Shown here piece after piece: positions 55,300 through 63,838 of a DNA stretch of 64,000 nucleotides (its first letter is position 1; every line of letters starts with the position of its first letter). The notes below the pieces were generated by a model that was not told the DNA's origin, did no database searches, and worked only from the letters and a program-made list of their open reading frames with translations. The stretch is from Jiangella alkaliphila (GTDB lineage: Bacteria > Actinomycetota > Actinomycetes > Jiangellales > Jiangellaceae). The stretch lies in NCBI RefSeq assembly GCF_900105925.1, contig NZ_LT629791.1:558001-622000 (forward strand), given 5' to 3'. The position numbers and the translations under genes were made by a program.

Positions 55300-56445
55300 G
55301 TGAGCGGGTCGGGCCAGAGCGTGCTGCGCCAGGCGGTCGAGGGACTGCTGCGCGCCCGCGCCGACGCCGAACGCGGGCTCGACGAGGTGGCCGCCCGGGT
55401 CGCGACGGCCGCGGTGCGACCGGCCGAGACCGCCCGAGCCGGACGGCACCCGCTCGCCCGCCGGGTCGCCGACGAGGCGGCGGCTGTCGGCGCGCGGCTG
55501 CCCGACGAGCTGGCCGCGGTGGCGACGGCCACCCGCATGGCGATCGCCACCGAGGTGCACGCCCTCCTCGACCTCCTCGCCGTCGGCCACCACCAGCTGC
55601 CGCCGTTGCCGCCCCTGGACGCCGGGCCGCTCGCCGGTCCCGGTGACCGCGCCTTCCTCGCGGCGTTCTCCGAGGGCTTCGCCCGCTCCTACGTGGCGAC
55701 GGTGCTCGGTGACCTGGCCCGCGGGCGCGCGGTGTCCAAGGCGGACGCCGCGGCCCATCCCGGGGCGCTGCAGGTGGACGTCGACGCCGCCCGCTCCCTG
55801 ATCGTGGCGGCGGTCGCGCCGGAGCATCGGGAGCTGGTGCGGGAGTGGTTGTCGCATCCGAACTGTCATGCGGTGGAGATCCACGGTCCTCAGGTCAGCG
55901 ACCGCGACCTCGAACTCCGCGCCGGCTGGACCCGCCCGCCCGACCACGGCACCGACTCGGCCGACAAGTGGCGCGTCCGCCCCGACGGCCGGGTAGTGTC
56001 CGAGCACGCGGCCGGCATCGAGGCGAGCCGGTTCAGCAGTCCGGAAGCCTTCGCCCGCCCACTCGGCGTCTTCCTCGATGCCGCCGCTCGCCACCCGGGT
56101 GGCCTCGACGGCCTCCTGGACCAGCACTTCCCCGCCGGGATCGCCCCGATCTTCATCGACGCCGAGCGGGCGCGGCTCGCGCCGGGCGACGTGACCGGAG
56201 TCCGCGGCGCCGGGACGGGAACAGTGCCGGCCGCGAAGGACTGGCGCAAGCTGCGCAACTCGGCGATGAAGAAGGATGGCGAGTGCCTGCCGCCCGTGCA
56301 CACCGTTCCGTACGATCCGTTCCAGGACGGATCCGACGCCGGCGTGCGGCTGATCTTCAAGAAGCGGGGAACCTGGTCGATGACCACCTACTATCCGACC
56401 GGCGAGCCCGCCCACGACAACGTCCGGCTGGAGGAATTGACGTGA
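55300..56445 (+). CDS. Probable polymorphic toxin, C-terminal BECR-type RNase-like domain (381 aa)
   Basis: The N-terminal 160 residues are Ala/Arg-rich helices without a signal peptide. The C-terminal 190 residues resemble toxin domains of the Barnase/EndoU/ColicinE5-like group: HAVEIHGPQVSDRDLELRAG (His195), EASRFSSPEAFARPLGVFL near 242, then KKRGTWSMTTYYPTGEP near 353-370. The His, Arg and final Thr/Tyr-Pro strand match the usual pattern. The GTGA overlap with a 170-aa acidic protein fits a toxin-immunity arrangement. Export route and trafficking domain are unknown. The toxin call rests on motif memory, not on a search. Confidence 0.55.
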   Translation: MSGSGQSVLRQAVEGLLRARADAERGLDEVAARVATAAVRPAETARAGRHPLARRVADEAAAVGARLPDELAAVATATRMAIATEVHALLDLLAVGHHQLPPLPPLDAGPLAGPGDRAFLAAFSEGFARSYVATVLGDLARGRAVSKADAAAHPGALQVDVDAARSLIVAAVAPEHRELVREWLSHPNCHAVEIHGPQVSDRDLELRAGWTRPPDHGTDSADKWRVRPDGRVVSEHAAGIEASRFSSPEAFARPLGVFLDAAARHPGGLDGLLDQHFPAGIAPIFIDAERARLAPGDVTGVRGAGTGTVPAAKDWRKLRNSAMKKDGECLPPVHTVPYDPFQDGSDAGVRLIFKKRGTWSMTTYYPTGEPAHDNVRLEELT

Positions 56446-56954
56446 CCCCGCGCTCCACGAACTTCCGGAGCTGGTTCGCCTGGTTCAGCGACACCTCGCA
56501 GGAGGCCGACTCCTACATCGAGGGGTGTGAGCGCGTTCCCGAGTGGCTGGCCGAGGGCAACCAGGGCTTCATCGAGTTCCGCGCCGAACTGGCGACGCAC
56601 ATCAAGGAGTCCTCGTTGCCCCCTCGGCGCAACGAGTCGCAGTGGGGGATGGACGAGTGGTTGCGCGACATCTGGTTCGACGCGTTCGGGCCGGAGCCGG
56701 CACCCGGTGACCCGTACCCGGTGCCGCTCGACCGCTGGGGTCGTGTGCGGTTCACCGACTACCTGCTGCACGCGGTCGGCGAGGACGACGAGGACAGCAG
56801 CCCGGGCGCGGCCGCATGGCTGGCCGCCCGTGGCCTCGACGCCGCGACCGTGACAGCCACCCCCGACGGCGAGATGGAGAACGTGCGGCCGGAGCCGGCG
56901 GACTATGCGGACCGGCTGGCGCGGCTCACCGAGGCGGGTCTGCGGGAGCCGTGA
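56442..56954 (+). CDS. Probable immunity protein (170 aa)
   Basis: Acidic, aromatic-rich soluble protein: FRSWFAWFSDTSQEADSYIE, NESQWGMDEWLRDIWFDAFG, WGRVRFTDYLLHAVGEDDEDSSPG. It overlaps the preceding toxin-like gene by 4 nt. I recognise no family. The strong acid content and coupled position suggest that it binds and neutralises the partner. It is convergent with cbiX, whose stop lies 2 nt beyond its own. Confidence 0.5.
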   Translation: MTPRSTNFRSWFAWFSDTSQEADSYIEGCERVPEWLAEGNQGFIEFRAELATHIKESSLPPRRNESQWGMDEWLRDIWFDAFGPEPAPGDPYPVPLDRWGRVRFTDYLLHAVGEDDEDSSPGAAAWLAARGLDAATVTATPDGEMENVRPEPADYADRLARLTEAGLREP

Positions 56955-56955
56955 C

Positions 56956-57633
56956 CTAGCCCTCCGCCGCGGCGCGGTAGCGGTCGGCGATCAGCTGGGC
57001 GACCAGGGGGTGCGGGCCGATCGGCGGGGCGACGAGGTCGGCGCCGGCGGTGGAGAGTCGTTCCTGGAAGAGCCCCGGCGCCAGCAGGTACGACGCCACG
57101 GCGACGGTCGGGTGGCCGGCGGCGCGCAGGGACGAGACCGCGTCAGGCACGGACGGCGACGCCGTGGTGACGTAGGCGGGCTGGACCGGGCGGGCGACAG
57201 CGGAGGACAGCAGCGACGCCGCCACGTCCACCTCGGCCAGCGCCGATGCGTCGGAGGAGCCGGCGGCGGCCAGCACGACGGCGGACGGCAAGGCGTCGGC
57301 GGCCGACCGAAGCCGCGCCTCCACCGCCGCCACCACGGCCGCGTCCGGACCGAGCGCCGGCGTGACGATCGCCCGCCCGCCGTCCTCCGCCACGGCCGAC
57401 GGGACGTCCACCCGCACGTGGTAGCCGGACGCGAGGAACATCGGCACCACGACCGCCCGCTCGCCGTCAGGCACCGACGCCAGCACCGACGACAACGTCG
57501 GCCCGATCACGTCCACGTACGCCACCCGCACGTCGACCCCCGGCAGCAGCAGACGCACGCGGTCCAGCAGGGCGGCGAGGACGACGGGGCCTTCGGGGGC
57601 ACGCGTCCCGTGCGCCACGGCGATGAGAGTCAC
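56956..57633 (-). CDS. Sirohydrochlorin chelatase-like protein, CbiX family (225 aa)
   Basis: Likely inserts Fe2+ or Co2+ into sirohydrochlorin. Two CbiX-type halves: TLIAVAHGTRAPEGPVVLAALLDRV and VPMFLASGYHVRVDVPSAV in the first (metal-site His of AHGT and GYHV), and VASYLLAPGLFQERL in the second, where the equivalent His is missing. Double-length CbiX is common in actinobacteria. It lies 2 kb from hemD-cobA, with the exporter gene between, and probably completes siroheme synthesis for NirB. Confidence 0.8.
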   Translation of the reverse strand: MTLIAVAHGTRAPEGPVVLAALLDRVRLLLPGVDVRVAYVDVIGPTLSSVLASVPDGERAVVVPMFLASGYHVRVDVPSAVAEDGGRAIVTPALGPDAAVVAAVEARLRSAADALPSAVVLAAAGSSDASALAEVDVAASLLSSAVARPVQPAYVTTASPSVPDAVSSLRAAGHPTVAVASYLLAPGLFQERLSTAGADLVAPPIGPHPLVAQLIADRYRAAAEG

Positions 57634-57656
57634 GGGACAAGTCTGCGCGATGTTCG

Positions 57657-57662
57657 TACGGT
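57657..57662 (+). promoter_or_regulatory. Leaderless -10 box of the ThrE-type exporter gene
   Basis: TACGGT lies exactly six bases before ATG 57669, in the 35-bp divergent gap with cbiX. Confidence 0.5.
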
Positions 57663-57668
57663 CGGGTC

Positions 57669-59084
57669 ATGACCTCCGACGAGAGCGCCCAGGGCCCGTT
57701 CCGGCAGCGCGCCCGCCGCGTGGTCCGGCCCGAGGGACCGCCGACCCAGCCACTGGCGATCCGCGGGCAGCAGAGCCGGCTGACGGCAGAAGAAGAACGG
57801 CAGGTGCTGGACCTGATCCTGCGCACCGGCGACGCCATGGTGGCCACGGGCGCACCGGTGGCCGACGTGACGGCGGCGCTGCTGCGGCTGGCGGCCGGGT
57901 TCGGCGTGACGCGCCTGCAGGTCGACATCACGTTCATCTCGATCATCGCGTCCATCGACCGCGACGACGATCCGATCACCAAGGTCCGCGTCATCATGGT
58001 GCGCAACTCCGACTACAGCCGGCTGGCCGAGCTGTTCGACCTCGTCGACGAGGTGCACCGCGAGTCGCTCACGCTCCACCAGGCGCAGCAGAAGCTGGAC
58101 GAGATCCTGTGGGCGCCGCATCCGTACCGGCGCTGGATCGTGACGCTGGCCCTCGGCCTGATGGCCTCCGGCGTCGCGCTGCTGCTGAACGGCGGCCTGC
58201 TGGTCGCGCTGGTCGCGGCCGTCACCACGATCGTCGTCGACCGGATCCTGCGCGTCCTTCGCCGCAAGGGCCTGCCGTACCTGTTCCAGCAGGTCATCGG
58301 CGCCGCGCTGGCGACGGTCGTCGGGCTGGCGGCACTGTGGGCGACGGACCGGTTCGGCTGGTCGCCGACGCTGCTGCCGCCGTCGCTGATCGTCGCGTCC
58401 GGCATCGTCGTGCTGCTGGCGGGGCTGTCGCTGGTCGGCTCGGCCGAGGACGCCATCGCCGGGTATCCGCTGACGGCGGCCGCGCGCACCTACGAGGTGG
58501 TGCTGCATACGATCGGCCTGGTGGTGCGCATCGGCGTCATGCTCGACCTCGGCCAGCGAGCCGGCATCCCGCTGACGATCCTCGATCCCGGCACGTTGAG
58601 CATCCCCACCACGATCCAGATCCTCAGCGGCGGCATCATCGCCGGCGCCTGGAGCCTCGCGTCGTACACCCGGGCGCGCACCATCCCGGTGGTCGTCGGC
58701 GTCGGGATGGTGGCGGCCGGCGTGCTGCTGCTGGGCCGGCAGGTGCTCGAGCTCGGCCCGGTCGGCTCGTCCTTCCTCGCCGCCCTGGTGGTCGGCCTGA
58801 TCGCCGGCGGGCTGAGCGAGCCGCTGAAAACGCCGAACCTGGTCATCTCGGTGTGCGGCATCACGCCGCTGCTGCCCGGCCTCGCGATCTACAACGCGAT
58901 GTTCCGCATGGTCGAGGCGAACGACGTCGTCGGCGGCACCGGGCAGCTGATCGCCGCCTTCGGCATCGCGCTGGCGCTGGCCGCGGGCGTCACGCTGGGC
59001 GAGTACCTGGCCTCGCCGCTGCGCTCGGAGATGGACCGCTGGCAGCGCCGCGTCGCCCGCCGCGCCCGCGGCACCCGCAGCTGA
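57669..59084 (+). CDS. Threonine/serine exporter ThrE-type membrane protein (471 aa)
   Basis: Amino-acid exporter of the ThrE/DUF1212-DUF3815 fusion type. The N-terminal soluble section (LDLILRTGDAMVATGAPVADVTAALLRLAAGFGV, then VDITFISIIASI) precedes about ten membrane helices, including AGYPLTAAARTYEVVLHTIGLVVRIG and SVCGITPLLPGLAIYNAMFRMV. Length matches full ThrE. No ribosome site is visible; a leaderless start is likely. The 3' end has a 17-bp direct repeat (59061 and 59092, GCGCCCGCGGCACC...) that reaches into the gap. Confidence 0.88.
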   Translation: MTSDESAQGPFRQRARRVVRPEGPPTQPLAIRGQQSRLTAEEERQVLDLILRTGDAMVATGAPVADVTAALLRLAAGFGVTRLQVDITFISIIASIDRDDDPITKVRVIMVRNSDYSRLAELFDLVDEVHRESLTLHQAQQKLDEILWAPHPYRRWIVTLALGLMASGVALLLNGGLLVALVAAVTTIVVDRILRVLRRKGLPYLFQQVIGAALATVVGLAALWATDRFGWSPTLLPPSLIVASGIVVLLAGLSLVGSAEDAIAGYPLTAAARTYEVVLHTIGLVVRIGVMLDLGQRAGIPLTILDPGTLSIPTTIQILSGGIIAGAWSLASYTRARTIPVVVGVGMVAAGVLLLGRQVLELGPVGSSFLAALVVGLIAGGLSEPLKTPNLVISVCGITPLLPGLAIYNAMFRMVEANDVVGGTGQLIAAFGIALALAAGVTLGEYLASPLRSEMDRWQRRVARRARGTRS

Positions 59085-59093
59085 CCGGCGGCG

Positions 59094-59110
59094 CCCGCGG
59101 CACCTGCGGG
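59094..59110. terminator. Short hairpin between convergent ThrE-type and cobA genes
   Basis: CCCGC (59094-59098) pairs with GCGGG (59106-59110) around a 7-nt loop in the 26-bp gap. It is small and could serve either transcript. Confidence 0.35.
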
Positions 59111-59833
59111 TCACGACGCCATCAGGTCACGCAGCGCGACCACGTCACCCACCACGACGACGGCGGGCGGCTCGATCCCCTCCGCCGCACAACCCACCGT
59201 GTCCAGCGTCGCGACGACGACCCGCGCCCCGCTGTCGGCGACGACGGCGACCGGCGTGCTCCCGCGCCGCCCGCCACGCACCAGCCGCGCCGCGAGAGCG
59301 GCCAGGTGCGTCACGCCCATCAGCACGACGATCGTGCCGGTCCCGGCCGCCAGCCGGTCCCAGTCCACGGTCGACTCGGGCGAGTCCGGGTGGGCATGCC
59401 CGCTGACGATCGTCACCTCCTGCGTGACGCCGCGCTGTGTCACCGGGATGCCGGCCGCCGCCGGGACCGCGATCGCGCTGGTCACGCCGGGCACGACCTC
59501 GTAGGGCACACCGGCGGCAGCGCACGCGATCGCCTCCTCGCCGCCACGGCCGAACACGTACGGATCGCCGCCCTTGAGCCGGACGACGCGCAGCCCTCGG
59601 CGGGCGCGGTCCAGCATCAGCGCCTCGATCTCCCGCTGGCTGCGACGATGCCGGTGCGGCTCCTTGCCGACGTCGACGATCTCGACGTCCGGGCGCAGCG
59701 CGTCCAGCAGCGACCGCGGCGCCAGCCGGTCCACCAGCACGACGTCGGCCTGCTTGAGCAGGTCGAACCCGCGCAGCGTGAGCAGCCCCGGGTCGCCCGG
59801 CCCGCCGCCGACGATCGCCACGTGACCCGTCAT
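59111..59833 (-). CDS. cobA: Uroporphyrinogen-III C-methyltransferase (240 aa)
   Basis: SAM-dependent enzyme methylating uroporphyrinogen III at C2 and C7 to precorrin-2, the siroheme/B12 branch point. VAIVGGGPGDPGLLTLRGFDLLKQADVVLVDRL, VVRLKGGDPYVFGRGGEEA, VVPGVTSAIAVPAAAGIPVTQRGV and TIVVLMGVTHL are the conserved SUMT motifs. It is single-domain, without the CysG oxidase/ferrochelatase part. ATG 59833 overlaps the hemD stop. Last gene of the nitrite-reductase operon. Confidence 0.96.
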   Translation of the reverse strand: MTGHVAIVGGGPGDPGLLTLRGFDLLKQADVVLVDRLAPRSLLDALRPDVEIVDVGKEPHRHRRSQREIEALMLDRARRGLRVVRLKGGDPYVFGRGGEEAIACAAAGVPYEVVPGVTSAIAVPAAAGIPVTQRGVTQEVTIVSGHAHPDSPESTVDWDRLAAGTGTIVVLMGVTHLAALAARLVRGGRRGSTPVAVVADSGARVVVATLDTVGCAAEGIEPPAVVVVGDVVALRDLMAS

Positions 59834-61002
59834 GCCGACCCCCCGTACTTCACCGACCCGGCCGCCTCGGGCTCGAACGCCAGCCGGTACCCGCGCTTCA
59901 CCACCGTCTGCACCACCCGCGCCCCGACGGCGCCGCGCAGCCGCGTCACCGCCATCTCGACCGCGTGCTCGTCCGAACCCCCGCCGGGCAGGACGGCGAG
60001 CAGGTCGGCCCGCGAGACGACGACGCCCGGCCGGCGGGCCAGCTCGGACAACACGGCCATCGGCCCGGGCGGCAGCTCCCGCGCGACGCCGTCGACGACG
60101 ACGGCGTGCCCGCGCAGCTGGACGGCGTGCCCGGCCACCCGCAGCGTGCGGCACCGCGCCGGCAGCTCCGCCACGATCTCGCGCACGAGCGCGCCCAGCC
60201 GCGAGCGGGCCGGCTGCACCGTCGCCACCCCCAGCCGCTCCAGCCGCGCCCCGGTCACCGGCCCGACGCACGCGGGCAGCACCGACGACCCCAGCGCCTC
60301 CAGCACCGCCGACGACAGACCTAGAGACGACGCCAGCGCCAGCAGGCTGGCCACCGCCGGCGCGCTGGTGAACACGACGCAGTCGACCTGACGTGCGGCG
60401 ACGGCCTCGACCAGCCGGCCCAGCGGCGCGACGTCGTCCGGCGGCACCCATCGGTACACCGGCACCATCACCACCGACGCCCCCGCCGCGGCCAGCGCGT
60501 CGGTGAAGTCCGGCAGCGGCTCGCCGTGCAGCTGGACGGCGATGCGGCGGCCGGCGAGGTCCTGCGCCAGCAGGTGCTCCAGCACCTCGGCCGACGACTC
60601 CGATGGCGGCGACCAGTCGTCGGTCAGCCCGGCCGCCCGCATCGCGCCGCGCGCCTTCGGACCCCGCGCCAGCAGCGTCGCCGACCCCAGCCGCTCCAGC
60701 AGCCCCTCGCCGAGACCCCAGCCGTCGGCCGCCTCCATCCAGCCGCGGAACCCGATGCCGGTGGTCGCGACGGCGATGTCGATCGGCTCGTCGATGCACA
60801 GCCGGGTCGCGGCCAGCAGCTCCGCGTCGTCGTCCAGCGGCACGATCCGGATCGCCGGCGCCTGCACGACCCGGGCGCCGCGCCGTTCCAGCAGCGCGCC
60901 CAGCTCCTCCCGGCGGCGCGCGGCGGTCACCGCCACGGTGAACCCCGACAGCGGCGCCACCCCGGCGCCCACCCCCGCCGCGGCCGACGGCGCGACCGTC
61001 AC
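59830..61002 (-). CDS. hemD: Uroporphyrinogen-III synthase fused to a winged-helix DNA-binding domain (390 aa)
   Basis: Residues 1-275 are a HemD-type fold (LSGFTVAVTAARRREELGALLERRGARVVQAPAIRIVP, VATTGIGFRGWMEAA, VFTSAPAVASLLALA). Residues about 285-385 are a trans_reg_C winged helix (VVVDGVARELPPGPMAVLSELARRPGVVVSRADLLAVL, HAVEMAVTRLRGAVGARVVQTVVKRGYRLAF). Such fusions are known in mycobacteria and streptomycetes next to nitrite reductase. It may both make uroporphyrinogen III for siroheme and regulate nitrogen genes. Both ends overlap neighbours by 4 nt. Confidence 0.9.
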   Translation of the reverse strand: MTVAPSAAAGVGAGVAPLSGFTVAVTAARRREELGALLERRGARVVQAPAIRIVPLDDDAELLAATRLCIDEPIDIAVATTGIGFRGWMEAADGWGLGEGLLERLGSATLLARGPKARGAMRAAGLTDDWSPPSESSAEVLEHLLAQDLAGRRIAVQLHGEPLPDFTDALAAAGASVVMVPVYRWVPPDDVAPLGRLVEAVAARQVDCVVFTSAPAVASLLALASSLGLSSAVLEALGSSVLPACVGPVTGARLERLGVATVQPARSRLGALVREIVAELPARCRTLRVAGHAVQLRGHAVVVDGVARELPPGPMAVLSELARRPGVVVSRADLLAVLPGGGSDEHAVEMAVTRLRGAVGARVVQTVVKRGYRLAFEPEAAGSVKYGGSA

Positions 61003-61340
61003 GGCACCGCCACCTCGACGTCTCCGTCGCGTACCCGCACGTCGTACACCGGCACGAGGACAACGGGCTCGTCCAGGCACTCCCCGGTGAGCAGTGAGAA
61101 CACCTGCTTGTGCATCGGCGACGCCACGGTCGGCACGGCGCCGCGGGAGCCGACGATGCCGCGCGACAGGACGTAGGCGTCGCTGAACGGGTCCCGGTTG
61201 GCCAGTGCGTACAGCTCGCCGCCGAAGGTCCGGAAGATCGCCACCTGTTCGCCGCCGACCAGCGCCGCCACCCCGCGTTCGGGCAGCAGCCGGTCGTAGC
61301 GGCAGACGACGGTCCACAGCCGGACGTCGAGAACGGTCAT
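60999..61340 (-). CDS. nirD: Nitrite reductase small subunit (113 aa)
   Basis: Rieske-fold partner of assimilatory NADH-nitrite reductase. WTVVCRYDRLLPERGVAALVGGEQVAIFRTFGGELYALANRDPFSDAYVLSRGIVG and VPTVASPMHKQVFSLLTGECL match NirD. The iron-sulfur Cys/His ligands of true Rieske proteins are replaced, as is normal in NirD. Overlaps nirB (ATGA) and hemD (GTGA). Confidence 0.95.
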   Translation of the reverse strand: MTVLDVRLWTVVCRYDRLLPERGVAALVGGEQVAIFRTFGGELYALANRDPFSDAYVLSRGIVGSRGAVPTVASPMHKQVFSLLTGECLDEPVVLVPVYDVRVRDGDVEVAVP

Positions 61341-63838
61341 CGGCGCACCACCTCAAGGGTCGGGCCGGCCACCACTGGCCGGATCTGTCCGCGCTCCAGC
61401 TCGAACCGGATGCTCGGGTCGGGGGCATCGGGGGCGTTGACGAACGACACGAACCGGCCGAGCTTCTCCTCGTCGTCGAGGACCGCCGCCCACTCGTCGG
61501 TGTAGGCGCCGACGTGCGCCTCCATCGCGGCCGACAGCTCGGCCGCCAGTCCCAGCGAGTCCTCGACCAGGACGCGGCGCAGGTATGCGAGGCCGTCGCC
61601 GTGCTCGTCGGTGAGCGCCTCGATCCAGGCGGACGTGCGCTGCAGCCGGTCCGCCGTCCGCACGTAGAACATCAGGAACCGGTCCACCAACGCGACCAAC
61701 TCAGCCGACGAGAGGTCGGACGCGAACAGCTCGGCGTGCCGCGGCCGGAACCCGCCGTTGCCGCCGACGTAGAGGTTCCAGCCGTTCTCCGACGCGATGA
61801 TGCCGACGTCCTTGCTGCGGGCCTCGGCGCACTCGCGGGCGCAGCCGGAGACGCCGGCCTTGATCTTGTGCGGCGCCCGCAGCCCGCGGTAGCGCAGCTC
61901 CAGCATGATCGCCAGCGACGTCGAGTCCTGCACGCCGTAGCGGCACCAGGTGGAGCCGACGCACGACTTCACCGTCCGCAGTGCCTTGCCGTAGGCGTGC
62001 CCGGACTCGAACCCGGCGTCGACCAGCCGCTTCCAGATCGCCGGCAGCTGCTCGACTCGGGCCCCCAGCAGGTCGATCCGCTGCCCGCCGGTGATCTTGG
62101 AGTAGAGGCCGAAGTCGCGAGCCACCTCGCCGATCGCGATCAGCCCCTCCGCCGTCAGCTCGCCGCCCGGCACCCGCGGCACGACCGAGTAGGTGCCGTT
62201 GCGCTGGATGTTCGCCAGGAAGTGGTCGTTGGTGTCCTGCAGCGCCGCCTGCTCGCCGTCGAGGATGTGCCCGCCACCGAGCCCGGCCAGGATCGACGCG
62301 ACGACCGGCTTGCAGATGTCGCAGCCGCGGCCGCTGCCGTGCCGGGCGATGATCTCGCTGAACGTGCGCAGCCCGGTGACCCGGACGATGTCGAACAGCT
62401 CCGCCCGCCCCATGGAGAAGTGCTCGCACAGCGCCGGGTTCGCCTCGACGCCGGACTGCGTGAGCAGCGTCTTCAGCAGCGGGACGCAACTGCCGCAGAC
62501 GGTGCCGGCCCGGGTGCACGCCTTGACGGACCCGACGTCGGCGCAGCCCTCGTCGTGGATCGCGGTGCGGATGGCCCCGGCCGACACGTTCTGGCACGAG
62601 CACACCTGCGCGTCGTCGCCGAGGTCGGACGTCGACGGCCCGGCCAGCAGCAGCTGCTCCGGGGTGTCGGTGAGCGGCTGGCCGACCATCGTCCGCAGCG
62701 CCGCGTACGCCGACGCGTCGCCGACCAGCACGCCGCCGAGCAGCCGGGTCGCGTCGTCGGTCACGACCAGCTTCTTGTAGACGCCGCCGACCGGGTCGGC
62801 GTAGACCACCTCCAGCGCGTCCGGCGCCGCCGCGTGCGCGTCGCCGAAGCTGGCGACGTCGACGCCGAGCAGCTTGAGCTTCGTGGAGAGGTCGGCCTCG
62901 GCGAACGCCGCGTCGCCGCCGAGCAACCGGTCGGCCGCCACCTCGGCCATCTCGTAGCCGGGCGCGACCAGCCCGTACACACGGCCGCCGGCCACGGCGC
63001 ACTCGCCGATCGCCCAGATCGCCGGGTCCGACGTCAGGCATGCCTCGTCGACGACGATGCCGCCGCGCTCCCCGACGGCCAGGCCGGCGGCTCGCGCCAG
63101 CTCGTCCCGCGGCCGGATGCCGGCTGAGAACACCACCAGCCCGGCGTCCAGCGACGTCCCGTCGGCGAACGACATCCGCAGCCCGTCGTCGACCGCGCAG
63201 ATCCGCTCGGTCGCGGTGTCCAGCCGGGCCGTCAGCCCGAGCGCCTCGACCTTGCGCCGCAGCACCTCGCCGCCGCCCCGGTCGATCTGCGCCGGCATCA
63301 GCCGCGGCGCGAACTCGACCACGCTGGCCGCCAGCCCGAGCGAGAGCAGCGCGTTCGCCGCCTCCAGCCCGAGCAGCCCGCCACCCACGACGACGCCGGA
63401 CGACACCGACGCGGCCCGCGCCCGGATCGCGTCCAGGTCATCGATGGTCCGGTAGACGAAGCAGCCGTCCAGGTCCGCGCCCGGGACCGGCGGGACGAAC
63501 GGCCGCGACCCGGTGGCCAGCACCAGCGCGTCGTACGGCACGACCCGCCCGGCCGACGTCTCGACGACGCGCGCCTCGCGGTCCAGGCGCGTCACCGCCT
63601 CGCCGAGCACCAGCTCGCAGTCGGCGTCGTAGCAGCCGTCCGGCACCAGCCCGAGCTCCGCCTCCGTCGTCCCGGTGAGGTACGACGTCAGCGCGACCCG
63701 GTCGTACGCGGGCCGCGGCTCCTCGCCCAGGACGGTGATCCGCCACCGCCGCTGCGGGTCGCGCTGCCGGACCGCCTCGACGAGGCGCTGCCCGACCATG
63801 CCGTTGCCGACGACGACGAGCCGGCGTTGTACGCTCAT
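61337..63838 (-). CDS. nirB: Assimilatory NAD(P)H-nitrite reductase large subunit (833 aa)
   Basis: Reduces nitrite to ammonium in six-electron steps using FAD, iron-sulfur centres and siroheme. RRLVVVGNGMVGQRLVEAV is the FAD Rossmann motif; VVVGGGLLGLEAANALLSLGL binds NAD(P)H. BFD-type [2Fe-2S] motifs follow (VCSCQNVSAGAIRTAI, CTRAGTVCGSCVPLLKTLL). The siroheme/[4Fe-4S] half shows RTVKSCVGSTWCRYGVQDS and KAGVSGCARECAEA, which supply the four Cys ligands. ATG 63838 overlaps the upstream gene's stop. Confidence 0.97.
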   Translation of the reverse strand: MSVQRRLVVVGNGMVGQRLVEAVRQRDPQRRWRITVLGEEPRPAYDRVALTSYLTGTTEAELGLVPDGCYDADCELVLGEAVTRLDREARVVETSAGRVVPYDALVLATGSRPFVPPVPGADLDGCFVYRTIDDLDAIRARAASVSSGVVVGGGLLGLEAANALLSLGLAASVVEFAPRLMPAQIDRGGGEVLRRKVEALGLTARLDTATERICAVDDGLRMSFADGTSLDAGLVVFSAGIRPRDELARAAGLAVGERGGIVVDEACLTSDPAIWAIGECAVAGGRVYGLVAPGYEMAEVAADRLLGGDAAFAEADLSTKLKLLGVDVASFGDAHAAAPDALEVVYADPVGGVYKKLVVTDDATRLLGGVLVGDASAYAALRTMVGQPLTDTPEQLLLAGPSTSDLGDDAQVCSCQNVSAGAIRTAIHDEGCADVGSVKACTRAGTVCGSCVPLLKTLLTQSGVEANPALCEHFSMGRAELFDIVRVTGLRTFSEIIARHGSGRGCDICKPVVASILAGLGGGHILDGEQAALQDTNDHFLANIQRNGTYSVVPRVPGGELTAEGLIAIGEVARDFGLYSKITGGQRIDLLGARVEQLPAIWKRLVDAGFESGHAYGKALRTVKSCVGSTWCRYGVQDSTSLAIMLELRYRGLRAPHKIKAGVSGCARECAEARSKDVGIIASENGWNLYVGGNGGFRPRHAELFASDLSSAELVALVDRFLMFYVRTADRLQRTSAWIEALTDEHGDGLAYLRRVLVEDSLGLAAELSAAMEAHVGAYTDEWAAVLDDEEKLGRFVSFVNAPDAPDPSIRFELERGQIRPVVAGPTLEVVRR

